Shown in pieces: positions 38,205 to 48,713 of a stretch of 64,000 bases of DNA. Position numbers and translations under genes: made by a program. The number at the start of each line of letters is the position of its first letter. The first letter of the stretch is position 1. Below the pieces are notes generated by a model. The model made no database searches, had not been told where the DNA came from, and worked only from the letters and a program-made list of their open reading frames with translations. Source of the stretch: Yponomeuta sedellus (taxonomy: Eukaryota > Arthropoda > Insecta > Lepidoptera > Yponomeutidae); the NCBI GenBank assembly GCA_934045075.1, contig OW203726.1, positions 12,684,037-12,748,036 on the forward strand. Reading direction: 5' to 3'.

Positions 38205-38417
38205 GGTGGCCATATCTCGCGAAGAACCGACAACCATTGGAGTAAACGTGTTCTTGAGTGGAGACCGCGACTCGGCAAACGTAGTGTAGGACGCCCTCCG
38301 ACCAGGTGGATTGACGATCTGCGAAAAATTGCCGGCAGATGCTGGATGCGGCAAGCTGAAGACAGGGCGCTATGCCGCTCATTAGGGGAGGGCTATGTCC
38401 AGCAGTGGACAACATAA
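38205..38417 (+). pseudogene. RTE-like LINE ORF2 C-terminal fragment
   Basis: The plus-strand frame reads VLEWRPRLGKRSVGRPPTRW, then DDLRKIAGRCWM and [12 protein letters not shown] to a TAA at 38417. This is the characteristic C-terminal end of lepidopteran RTE-type ORF2 proteins. Everything upstream of GHI-SRRTDN is missing, so it is a 5'-truncated dead copy. Confidence 0.85.
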
Positions 38418-39137
38418 TATTGCCTGAAGAAGAAGTAGAAGACATGTCGGTGACATAAGTAAACTTGGGTCGACAACACACCTTATTTGAAGCCTCTCTA
38501 CAAAAGACATCAACGCGCTCCCACGAAAAAGAAATCCTCACCTTTAACTAAATTTTATTGACACACTATCGATCCATTACTTCCAAGTAATTTTTCATTA
38601 CTTACAGCAATAAACATGTGTGGAAAAATGACCGCCCATTGTTTTATGTCACAACACTGTAAAGGGCACCATAAATAAAATACGCATCGGAATTACCCAT
38701 GCGTATTTTTATGTTGCATGTATTCGACACAGCATTAATGTTGTAATATTTACATTTTCAGCAAACACTTAAAGTTATTCACTTTAATTCACTGTTTTTC
38801 ATCTTTTAACGGGATGTTAACAGTTGTCAGTCCCAACTTTGGCATAAAATAATACTGAAAAGCGTCACCAGTCTGTTAATAGATTTTTAACGTATTGAGA
38901 CATCATGACCTCAGATTCGAAGCTTTGTTTCTATCTTTCTTGTAAGCCATTTTTAACTTTGGTTTTAAAAACGAGTTATTGAGTAGCTTAGATTGGAGTA
39001 ATTGTTACTGGATCACTTAGGGGATTCTATAAATTATCACTAGCGCCACCGAGGGAAAACATCGTATCTGTTTTACATATCGTATATTTGTGAAATCTGT
39101 ATGAAATCTCAATAATGTTAGTAGTGATTTTTAGGAT

Positions 39138-39340
39138 GACGACCTCTGTGGCGTAGCGGTAGCGCATCTACCTACCATGCAAGAGGTCCCGGGTTCGAAT
39201 CCCGGCTGGAAACAAAAAAAAAAACCCCAGGTCTTGGATATTTACATGTTTGTGTTGTCGTTGTTTCTGGTTCCCACGACACAGGGTATCCTAGTGCGGG
39301 GCCAGAAGCAACATGTGCCTGTATGTAAATGTTATGTAAT
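39138..39340 (+). mobile_element. tRNA-related SINE, family 2, plus copy
   Basis: GACCTCTGTGGCGTAGCGGT head, B box GGGTTCGAATCCCGG, an A run, and the body GTTTCTGGTTCCCACGACAC ending near ATGTAAATGTTATGT. It matches 5591-5765 in reverse complement. Confidence 0.8.
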
Positions 39341-40668
39341 GTTACGTTATATGGCTATGAACATAAGCCAAAAGACGTTGATTAGTTAAAATTAAGCCAA
39401 CACGACCGAAAATAATCATAAATTCATTACCATTTTGTGAAATATACTATTAATGCAATTTAACTCTTAAACTGCTACAATCACCATTTTTAGATACAAA
39501 ATGATCCAATATTTTGTGAGACAAATACTTTCAAGGTTGCAGCCTCATTTATGTAAACAGTCAAAGGTTATGAAAACTATGCAATGTATGGCTGACCAAA
39601 TTATCTACTCCGCTTAAATAGCCTTTATAATCTTACAGTAGAACCCAAAATACAGCGACTGCTATATTTCTAAGTTTGCTGTGCCATATGAAGAAGATAT
39701 TCTTGAAGTTTGGATTACTTCATATTAAAGAAACAAATTGTTATTGGAATGTATTATTATCTTGCTCTTAAGCACTACGTATGAAAGAGATGAAGACAAA
39801 TTGAAATTGATGCAAGAAGTGATAAAGATCACACTAAGAATGTCTAGTTTTGTGCAGTTAAGGTTATATGCACACTAGCAATGAAATATTATATGAAAGT
39901 ACATAAAAAAATAACAAAACCCCAACAGATATCGCAAAAATAAAAAATATGCTTAAATAGTATTGTTAATCCTTAAATGCGTCGGCGTATCGCAAATTAA
40001 TCAATAAAGGTCAAAACATTTGAAAAGTCAAAGTTAAATATAATAGAGTAAGACAAAATACACAAAAATGAAGTTCTCTCACACTTTCTCTGTTTTAATA
40101 ACATTTTCAATGAACAGAATAAAACCATCACCGTTTTTCAAGAAGAGATTAAAGTAATCTTTCTAACCCGTCATAGTTACTAGGTGTATGTACGTATAAG
40201 TATCAATGAATATGTAAGTGTATTATCTTATTACTTCCATTTTTCCATATTCCCGTTATCTTGTGTTAAACACCCCAATGTACGAGAGATAACCCTAAAG
40301 GATGTGTTAATTTACTTTATTCACTTGTGTATTTTACTATAAGATTATTTTTATTTGTAACAAATAAATAAAATAAAAAATAAATTGATATTAGCGAACT
40401 TCTCCTTCAGAGATACGTTCGCGGTTGAAACAACGGTATAATTGAAATTAATGGTTTGCAATAAAGACTATACATGAATAGTTACGAGACGCCCCGATAT
40501 ACGGTTTTCTATTTTTAAGGTCAAGACTAAGCACACGCTGTAAGTCTTTTTTCCTCGTTAAAAAACGGCAGTACATAAAGTTTATCATTTTATCTAGTTA
40601 CAGTTCAGTCCCTACTTAGTATAACAACATGTTACGAAAATACGGTAACGATGTAGGCTAAAGTTTAA

Positions 40669-40711
40669 GATTCACACTTAGTAGGTTTTAAAAACCTACT
40701 AAGTGTGAATC
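40669..40711. repeat. Perfect 43-bp palindrome
   Basis: The 21-bp arm GATTCACACTTAGTAGGTTTT pairs perfectly with its reverse complement around a single central base. No repeat family or neighbouring gene explains it. Confidence 0.9.
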
Positions 40712-41934
40712 GGGCTACCCTAAGTAAATGTCTTTTTTAATAAATAACTACGAAAAAACTACTATGTGGTAATACAGAACCCTTGATGCGCGAGTCCGAC
40801 TCTTAACAGTATTTTTAAAATTTTCAAGAATTTTTTATTATACTTTTCTGAATCTCATCACATTAAAAAGGTTTTTTTCTAGTTTCAGTAGTTTATTTGT
40901 TGGTAATCGTCAAAGTCTCAAGTCTTCAAATATAGAAAATGATAATGAAACTGAGTGTTTCATTTCAAATCCGAAATGGACTAAGCCAAAACCGCAACTA
41001 AATTTCCGTATTGTAGCTGCCCTAACACGACCAGTCTGTGCACACTGGGTCATCGGATTCAATCCGCCTCCTATCACCTTTCATAATAGCAGCGACGGTT
41101 GGCAATCAAAGCTTTCCCAGACCATTTTGGGACATGACCATAAATCACTGATTGACACCATTGTGGCTGAACCTTTAGAAACAACAGAAATTATCTAACT
41201 TATAAACAATACCCTACTGAGAAACAAGCGATAAGCTTGCAATGTTGTTGCTAAACTTGATTTTTAATATACGTTTAATTAGACAGGGTAGACGTCGGTG
41301 ACAAATAGATGTGTCTGGGAGACACGCAATGCTTTTACGTTTTGAGAGCTACATGACAAGCTACGGTCAAAGGTCAAGCAGTATTGCAAGCGTACCCTAA
41401 ATTGATTGACCTTTTCAATGTCTGAGTCTATGAATAGTAGTCTGAATTAATTGTAATTCATACTAATAAGCTACTTATTAATTTGACAAATGCATGTTTG
41501 ATCAAATATCAACGTATCTGTCGAGCGATGTAAAGCATCATATGTAATACGAGTATCGCCATTTGCGGTCACGCGATCGCCGCACGAAAATAAGTAATTA
41601 AGTTGTTAACAATGATTTAAGTCAACTTAAACTTAACCTTTGCTTTTATGCAACCATAGTTTATTGAGCAAATAAACGGTTTTGTTACAGCAGCTTGTCA
41701 TCCCGCGTTACGTTAATAATGTGTAGTTATTATGAAAGGTTTAGTTCGAAACAAAAAATAGGCCGAGAACATTATAAAATAATGTGTAATGTACAAAAAA
41801 TCTATCGATTCAACACTTATGGTGCCTACCGGCACACCAATATGAATAGTTTTTAATCGTCATGTGTCAAATTCAACAAATTATAAAACAAAGTTATACA
41901 GTTGACAGCAGGTCAACCTCTATAATTATTATCT

Positions 41935-42070
41935 TTGCAATGTCACCCGTAACGTAACTGAGTAGAGTGCACACATATTAAGGCCGACGACTGTACAAGC
42001 CGAAATCGAACGCAGAACCTCTCTTACACGAGACAAGTGTTCTAAATTATACAAACAGTTGTGTTCTAAA
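41935..42070 (-). mobile_element. Degenerate SINE-like repeat
   Basis: Contains the AACGTAACTGAGTAGAGTGC block (a related piece is at 57217-57240) and a minus-strand degenerate B box near 42003-42010. Its boundaries are uncertain. Confidence 0.4.
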
Positions 42071-43449
42071 TTAGACATGACGTCGTATTTAATATATATA
42101 TTTGAAATGACTTTGTTTTCTAAGTTGATGTGATATATTTTTGTCTGTGTGCATTTACAAACTGTACTTTTGAAGTTGGTAAACATACAACAGATGCACT
42201 TGAATAGTTAGAATGTTAGTCATGTATCGAGAGAGTGATTATCTTTGAATGTACTGCGGTTTTTTTTTAATAGTAATGTTTCAATGTTATTACGAATCTT
42301 GACTTCTATATAAGCTCAAAACCGGCTGCTATTACCAGTTAATAGCTGGGTACTTGGTATATCCATCACGATATTTATAGATGCAGAGGTTTGTTTCTTT
42401 TTCAATTGTATATTAATAAAGTTACTTGCATAGCCAATGGATCTCGTTTAACCTGTGAGGGCTTACATTTGCAGTCTGCAAGTTGGAAGTTAAACAACGT
42501 TTTAGTGTCGTATATTTTGCTTCAACGGAATTACAGTAAGTAAATAAAACAATCTAATTTCAATCTTACGTTTTGCGACATATTTATTACCTGGTACATT
42601 TATATTTATATATTAATGTTTGTGTGCAATGATTTTAGAAATTGTACACGATAATGCTGAAATTATTGCAAATAAATCAGGGTTAACTGCAGATATTTTA
42701 ATGGATGTTTCAGTCATTCAGTCATCTGTTCATTGCCTTCTATAACCAAACTTCTAATATGAAGTTTTTTCTTGTGGTCATTCTTTGTGTTATTAATAAT
42801 ATTATATTATAATAGTTTTTGTTTAAGCCCTGCGTATTTTAGGATTCCGTACCCAAAAGGTGACAACAGTACCCTTTTACGAAACCTATAATATTATGTC
42901 AGTCTATCTGACCTCTTTCTACCTTAAACTGTACCAGACAGACTTTTATTGCAGAGTATGTGCTATTTGAGCAGATATCCCGTCAAATAATAAAAACATA
43001 AAATTTATCTAGACACACTTCTTCTTCTTCTTTTCGTGTCAGCACACTGACACAGAGACACAGTGTCTAGACACACTGCTTTTACGTAAGACAAATACAC
43101 AGTATTTTATTTTTTTTATTCAATATGGAGAATCATTAGATTAAAATTATAATCTCACTTAATCTCTATGTGTCAAATAACTGAATTTGAAACAGATTGA
43201 AAAGTAATTCTACTTAAAACAGTAAACTTCTGTGCTGAACACAAAAGACAAAAAAAAAAACAACTGATTTTTGACATGAGTTATTTGTAACGCATGTCAC
43301 ATTTCTTTTCTCTCACTAAGCAAATATGTAGAAACAAATATTATAATGAGTAGAATTACCCTTCAATCAGTTAAAAAAATATATAAATCAACCGTGTCTG
43401 TGGCAGACAAATTATGCGGTGGTGTACAAATGATACGGAATACTCGGTG

Positions 43450-43455
43450 TATAAA
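43450..43455 (+). promoter_or_regulatory. TATA-like box of gene C
   Basis: TATAAA lies only 40 nt upstream of the ATG at 43490. Transcription from the usual ~30-nt position would leave a leader of about 10 nt. Either the leader is very short or the box is fortuitous and a 5' UTR intron ends at the 'ctttcag' just before the ATG. Confidence 0.4.
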
Positions 43456-43489
43456 TGCGACTCACACTTGACTGATTTATTTCTTTCAG

Positions 43490-45310
43490 ATGAAAATATT
43501 AACACTCGTCAGTGCAGTTTTACTTGCATTCGAAGTGCACTGTCAGGAATCGCAAGACGCAATGGCAAAAACCATTAAGTTGGAGAATTTCAGTGACGGT
43601 ATTGGACAATACAACTTCAAGTGAGTTGTGTCTTCTCGTTGATAATTTCAATTTATTCATTTAATAACTTAATATTATCTAAGTATTTTTCCTCTTTACC
43701 GTCCAATTGTAATCCTAATATTATGGTGGCTTAAAAATATATTTCAGTACGTAAAGGACTTTGTCCATTTTGGGCCATACGTGGACAGAATGTAAGAGAA
43801 AAATCGAAATAACCCCTGATTATAACTAATTTCAAAACGAATATTTTTGCATAGCTCGTTGTATCAATCGACATTTTAAACACTTACAAACTAATAAGAA
43901 TTTTATCTGAAATCCAGTCTTCATTTTGTCAACCAGCCTTGATTTTTATTTCGGTGTTGCAATTTGAGGAATACAAATTGCACAGAAAACAATTTGGAGT
44001 TTCTAGTGCAACGCTTTTAGTATTATTTGGGTAAAAAATAATGCAATGCAACGGCATTACAATACTTGCTAGATATGTCGTATTCAATTATTGGTGTGAT
44101 AAAATGAAAAAAATAATAATCTGGATTTGAGGGTAAACTATTTATTTATGACAACACTAGACAAAAAAAATTGTTTGAATTGTCATTGTCAACGGCTAAA
44201 AATTTAAAAACAAAACGATTCATTCATTATTTTTGCTGTTTCTTTGCTTCTCGTGAATATTGTTTGTTTTATTACTACTTTGGCTTGTTAAAAATGTATC
44301 CCGATTCTTCGTTTATGGATGATGCCGGCTCAACTACGGATTTTGTACCGGACTTACTTTGTTGTAGGCAAATAAAGCAAGCAAATCATAGGACACCTTG
44401 CAGCAAAAAACTCACAATGCAGGTATATTGATGCAAATTAATTACTGTAGGGGTTCTTACTAACTCATACTACAAAACCTACTACTTAGTTTTAATTCAA
44501 TTGACTGTTCACGTTTGGCCAAATCGCCTATACAAAGTGGACAATGTCCTTTATCCAATGCAATGGAGCATAAAAGGCTGAACAGTGTGGCATAAAATTT
44601 AGCCATCACTTAACCATGCATAAAAGTGGTCATTATAAGGCGGCATCTTTATAGAAGATGGGTAAATAGGCAACATTTTATACTATTATTGCATTACTTT
44701 TGCAGATTTGTAACATCCAATGACATAGAAAGATCTGAAAGCGGCCGATTGGAAGAAGATGGCAATTACGTAGTCCAAGGTTACTACTCGTTCATTGCCA
44801 ATGATGGCAAGAAATACTACGTGACATACAAGGCCGACAAAACTGGATATCATCCAACTGTTATCGACTCTGAGCCTCCAGTATTTGAAGGGCAGGTAAA
44901 ATCGTTTAATATGTTTAACAGCTGTCATTGTGCACTAATCGACGTATTTATACTGGTAGCGTTTATTGCATAAAACATTTAAATAAACATTTGAACACGC
45001 TACAAAGTAGCATAATGATAGTTAAAAGAGTATAATAATTTAATCGTTATAAAAGCGAATTTACTGAACTTTTACTTCTTCAGTTTTCTAAAAAGGTGAA
45101 AATTTCAAGTAAGAATAAGAAGAGCAATATATAGTTTGTTATGGAAAATTACTTTAAATACTTTTCTTTGGTTGTTGCAAAATTTAAAAAATATAACCCT
45201 TACCGATGCTTTTAGAATGTTATGTTAGTAATAATTAAAGTGTTCTTCCTTTTCAGCTATTTACGAAATCCTTGCCACCAGGCGTTGTCGCGTCTTTGCT
45301 TGGAGGATAG
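43490..45310 (+). CDS. Gene C: divergent RR-type cuticular protein, 3 exons
   Basis: A predicted secreted cuticle protein, 124 residues. Exons are 43490-43620, 44706-44895 and 45257-45310, in phases 2 and 0. The signal peptide MKILTLVSAVLLAFEVHCQ is unbroken, unlike in genes A, B and E where an intron cuts it after one or three codons. The R&R region spans about residues 35-95 (GQYNFKFVTSNDIERSESG, then GYYSFIANDGKKYYVTYKAD). The usual ADENGFQPQ core is replaced by ADKTGYHPT, so chitin binding is likely but the class is divergent. The C-terminus LPPGVVASLLGG resembles the IPEAVISALLG end of gene E. A second possible last exon lies at 47705-47761. Intron 2 carries a MITE-like element. The function is inferred from the family. 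Confidence 0.88.
43752..44556. mobile_element. Possible MITE-like element in gene C intron
   Basis: TAAAGGACTTTGTCCATTTT near 43752-43771, followed by GGGCCATACGTGGAC, recurs in reverse complement near 44507-44556 with an extra ~11-bp insertion. These look like terminal inverted repeats of an ~800-bp element. An open frame at 44171-44431 inside it (YPDSSFMDDAGSTTDFVPDL) ends at a possible donor (cag|gtatat). No transposase was recognised. Confidence 0.5.
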
Positions 45311-45687
45311 AGCAAAGAACGAAACCTGATAATATGTACTAATTTTAATATTATCGATGCATTGTATTCATTGAGTTATTTCATTTCAAAATACTCGTCA
45401 TGGGAAGAAAATAATAATATCAGTGTAAGAAAGACATGTGCAGATTTCAATCACAAACGTTGATATCTGTGTTTGATACATTTTCAACTCACGAGTCAAA
45501 ATATCGTAATATTCTATCTTCTGTCTCAGACCCGTCCATGTTGGTAGTAATTAGGTACACTCCAGTGCGGGCGAGACAGATAAGTACAACGCAACATCGA
45601 TTAAAGTTTGCACACATCTTGTGTGAAATAATAGCTGTTATTTTTCTTTAAAAAGTATTTAATGGAGCACTCGTACAAAAATGTTTC

Positions 45688-45693
45688 AATAAA
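45688..45693 (+). terminator. Candidate poly(A) signal of gene C, first end
   Basis: AATAAA about 380 nt after the stop at 45310. The alternative last exon has its own signal at 47773. Confidence 0.45.
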
Positions 45694-45716
45694 AAAAGGA
45701 GACGCCATTTTTGTTA

Positions 45717-45800
45717 GTCGGTTTTGTGTCTCACTGCTGGTCTAAAGCCTCCTTTAGCTCTCCATTTCTCTCTATCCTCAGCCATTCCCTGGAGGTCATG
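45717..45800. repeat. LINE 3'-end-like repeat
   Basis: The stretch TCTCACTGCTGGTCTAAAGC, then CCTCCTTTAGCTCTCCATTT, resembles the 'cactgctgggcaaaggcctc' signature common in lepidopteran retroelement ends. A possibly related AGACACGCCACAGAGCCCGG piece lies near 46859. Confidence 0.5.
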
Positions 45801-46144
45801 CTAAAATATAAATATTTGTATATTTTTAATGATGTGACATGTCACTCAAAGTCATTCAAGTTACTTAGTAAGTAATTGCGCCCTACAAATTGGACTCAAA
45901 CTATGACGTCACAACTTGAACATATTAGCTATTTTTACAACCTACTGACAAGAACCTAGGTTCCAGAATCTAGGCCATTAAAGAAGATTTTCCAAAACGG
46001 CCGTTTTTGGCGGAAATCGATTAAAGTCCATGGGCAGGTGATTCTAGTTTCTAGACTGTAGGTTCTAAAAGTAACTGTTACAACTGTTAAGATTTATGTT
46101 GTTTCAGAAAAAAAACGTATTTTAAAATAAGTAATGATTATAAC

Positions 46145-46328
46145 AAGCCATTTTCACCACAAATTCACGAAGCAATTCACAGATGGCGCTTACAAGCGTG
46201 GCCATAGAAGAAACGGAACGCGGCTATCAACATTAATCTGTGCTAAGCGAAATTTGATAGAAGTGCCCTCTTCTTGTATGCGCACGCCATCTAAGAATTG
46301 CTTTGTGAATTTGTGCTGAAAACGGCTT
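46145..46328. mobile_element. MITE with 44-bp terminal inverted repeats
   Basis: The arms 46145-46188 and 46285-46328 are reverse complements with a few mismatches. They start AAGCCATTTTCACCACAAAT and end AGATGGCG at the inner side. The element is 184 bp and encodes nothing. It seems to interrupt the first copy of the gene C downstream block. Confidence 0.8.
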
Positions 46329-46342
46329 ATTCCATTCATGGT

Positions 46343-46384
46343 CAAAGTATCGTTACCAAAGTATCGTTGCCAAAGTATCGTTGA
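46343..46384 (+). repeat. Three tandem 14-bp repeats
   Basis: CAAAGTATCGTTAC, CAAAGTATCGTTGC and CAAAGTATCGTTGA run in a row. The third copy leads straight into sequence that matches 48556-48595 upstream of gene D. Confidence 0.9.
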
Positions 46385-46545
46385 CTCTGTTCAACTCCTA
46401 CGTTGTTTCCTAGTCGTCGTAGTCCCTTTTTTGTCCTAGTCCCTTTGTAGGTCTTACAGTCTTATTTACTAAAATAAAAACAACTAAAACAGTACTCAGA
46501 TCAATTCAAACAATCTCAGACATCATCACATCCATCCATCCATCT

Positions 46546-46795
46546 TCGACGGCGTAGGTGGCGCAGCGGTTTGGCACGCTGACTGTAAAACCGAAGGTCT
46601 CGGGTTCGATCCCCGGCCGGCTCAAATTAGGAAACGTACTTTTCTATTTCGTCTCAGGTCTTGGGTGTCATCATTATTATATAAAATCTATCGTTGATTT
46701 AGCACCTATCACAAGTCATTTAGTTGTATTTAGTATAGGGCTAACGAGATCTGTGTAATATGTCCATGAATATTTATTATTTATTTATTATCATC
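46546..46795 (+). mobile_element. tRNA-Tyr-like SINE, family 4
   Basis: GGCGTAGGTGGCGCAGCGGT head, GACTGTAAAACCGAAGGTC arm, B box GGGTTCGATCCCCGG, and a body matching 37884-38138. A (CATC)n run precedes it. Confidence 0.8.
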
Positions 46796-46969
46796 ATAAT
46801 CAGCCGGTGTCATTCCACGGCAGCCTCTTTAGTGGTTATATACTCTTTGGCCTCTTCCAAGACACGCCACAGAGCCCGGTCTTCTACGGATGTCAGACTT
46901 ATGGCAGTCTTGATTATTTTTAAAGTAAAATATCAATTTTACTTCTCCAATATATACTCCACAACCTAA

Positions 46970-47704
46970 GGGACGTAAAAATTATCGATATTTTTTTTCT
47001 GTTTTATTTAATACAATGGCCCTGGAAACAAGTCTGTTTAAGCCTGACCGATTAGTTTATATCAGGGCACAGATTAAGCTGGCAAATAAATACCTTGTTA
47101 TCATATCAGAGCAAGGATGTTTTAGCAACAAGGTTCTTGTATCAGAGGCACGGATTTTACATCCGTGATCAGAGGTATATTGCGTTGGTCGTTGCATCTA
47201 TTTGTAAATCAATATTCTGTTGATAAAACCGAGCTACATGTCAGGAATTAATAGATATCTAACAAAAAAAAGTAACGGAAACTTGACAAGACTTTAAAGA
47301 ATTGATTGATTGCCTCGTCATTGCTGCAAATGCGTTTTTTTTTTTTTTAATTTACACAGTTACTAAATTAATCCGTGGAAGAAACGGTCTTTACCATGGC
47401 TTTTCTAGGGCCGTAAAACCAACTAAAAAAAAAATCTTTACCATGGTTAGATACTCTTTGGTCTTTACTAACAGTGTTGTACCCTATCTACGTGTTTTAG
47501 CAAGGATGTCATTTGACATCCGTGTGTTTTAGCAAGAAGTTTTTATAAATCATAAAATTTTATTTTAATTACGGCGTTATACTTAAAGAGTCGCTTAAAG
47601 AGCATTACTTACCTCTTTTATAAATAAGACCATAAATAAATAAGATCATGATTTTATTAATAATCTTTCTTTTTGTAGGTTTCTAAGTTTTTTTTTGTTT
47701 CCAG
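46970..47704. other. Stretch upstream of the alternative last exon of gene C
   Basis: I see nothing with coding support. Direct repeats of 'tttagcaa(c/g)aa' type and poly(T) runs are present near 47110-47540. Acceptor 'tttttgtttccag' ends at 47704. Confidence 0.5.
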
Positions 47705-47761
47705 CCTATCCCGGCATCTGGAGTGCCACCAGGCGTTGTCGCGTCGTTGCTTGGAAAATAG
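47705..47761 (+). CDS. Second possible last exon of gene C
   Basis: After acceptor 'tttccag' a phase-0 exon encodes PIPASGVPPGVVASLLGK and stops. The exon at 45257 ends LPPGVVASLLGG. The two exons share about 37 bp with three or four mismatches, and similarity continues past the stop (ATAGAGCAAAG). The phase fits the donor at 44895, so gene C could produce two proteins differing only at the C-terminus. AATAAA follows at 47773. No other exons of a second gene copy are present in front of it. It could be an alternative terminal exon, an orphan duplicate, or the original exon with 45257 as the copy. Confidence 0.7.
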   Translation, partial: PIPASGVPPGVVASLLGK

Positions 47762-47772
47762 AGCAAAGGTTA

Positions 47773-47778
47773 AATAAA
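47773..47778 (+). terminator. Poly(A) signal after the second gene C last exon
   Basis: AATAAA 12 nt after the stop codon at 47761, close enough to serve this exon. Confidence 0.55.
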
Positions 47779-48309
47779 TAAATTGTTATTATTATATAGA
47801 TAATTATATTCATTTAAATATTAAGCAATGCAATTTAACATTGAGTGAATTAATATCAATTTTAAAAAAATTATCAAAATCTGTGTACTAAATGATAATG
47901 TACTAAAAAAATTATCAAAATACCTTTCAATCACAGAAATTAAACTCAGAAGTTGAGCTGAAAAGATACATGTACCTTCAAAACAAAAAAAAAGAAAATG
48001 AAAGTGTGGGGTTTACACAATAACAAAAAAACTGCGACTTAATAAACGTTACAAGATAAATTAGCTGTGCAGATGAAAATTTATATCACTTTGGAGAAAA
48101 AATCTAAAAAAATCCAAAGTTAGTTGCTCTGTACATTGCTTTTAGCAATAAGGTCGCCAATTGTACCTCTTCTTTTGTAACTTGTTGTCTCTGTAATTAT
48201 TTTCTGGCATGTACAATAAAGAATATTCTTATCTAATCTAATCTTATCTTATATATCTTTGTAAATATTTTTTATTTGTTGTTTTTTCCAGTGTACAGTA
48301 AAGAATGAA

Positions 48310-48620
48310 TTAATCAATCATTGAATATTATTATCTCATATCAGTCTCCTCTCTCAGACTCTTTCATGTTGGTATTGACTAGGTGCGAGCGAGACAGAAA
48401 ATATAAGACACTCCGCAATTTAAATTTGCGCACGCCTATGTAATGTAAAATAAATACTTTGCCATAAAGTTTCTTTTAAAGTTATTTAATTCAAACAATG
48501 AAGCTTAAACACATCGGAAATAGCACAAGGTCTTAAGCAGGATTATAAACAAAAGTGTCGTTGACTCAGCTCAGCACCCACATTGTTTCCTCAGGAATGA
48601 AGTCTAGTCCCGACTTAAGG
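48310..48620 (+). repeat. Diverged copy of the gene C downstream block
   Basis: Positions 48345-48440 resemble 45520-45640 (CTCAGAC...CATGTTGGTA, GCGAGACAGA, then a TTTGCGCAC/TTTGCACAC block). Positions 48556-48595 resemble 46375-46420 (TCGTTGACTC...TTGTTTCCT). With the duplicated last exon this points to an old local duplication reaching to the gene D promoter flank. Confidence 0.6.
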
Positions 48621-48643
48621 CGGGAACTGGTCATAAGTGTACG

Positions 48644-48677
48644 TATTAAAGTGTGCGCTGAGCCCCTCGACCCGCAG
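48644..48677 (+). promoter_or_regulatory. Candidate core promoter of gene D
   Basis: TATTAAA at 48644-48650 is followed by GCAGTC with its A at 48676, 32 nt after the start of the box. This is the same spacing as in gene B. The proposed start codon is at 48714. Confidence 0.45.
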
Positions 48678-48713
48678 TCCACGCCTACTGGACATCCGCA
48701 CCTTGGCGACAAC

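Larger units (their letters stand above)
36970..43440. other. Intergenic stretch between gene B and gene C
   Basis: I find no gene here. The stretch contains SINE and LINE pieces listed separately, a perfect palindrome at 40669-40711, and long AT-rich DNA. The area 40880-41220 was checked for exons, but all frames close quickly. Confidence 0.55.
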
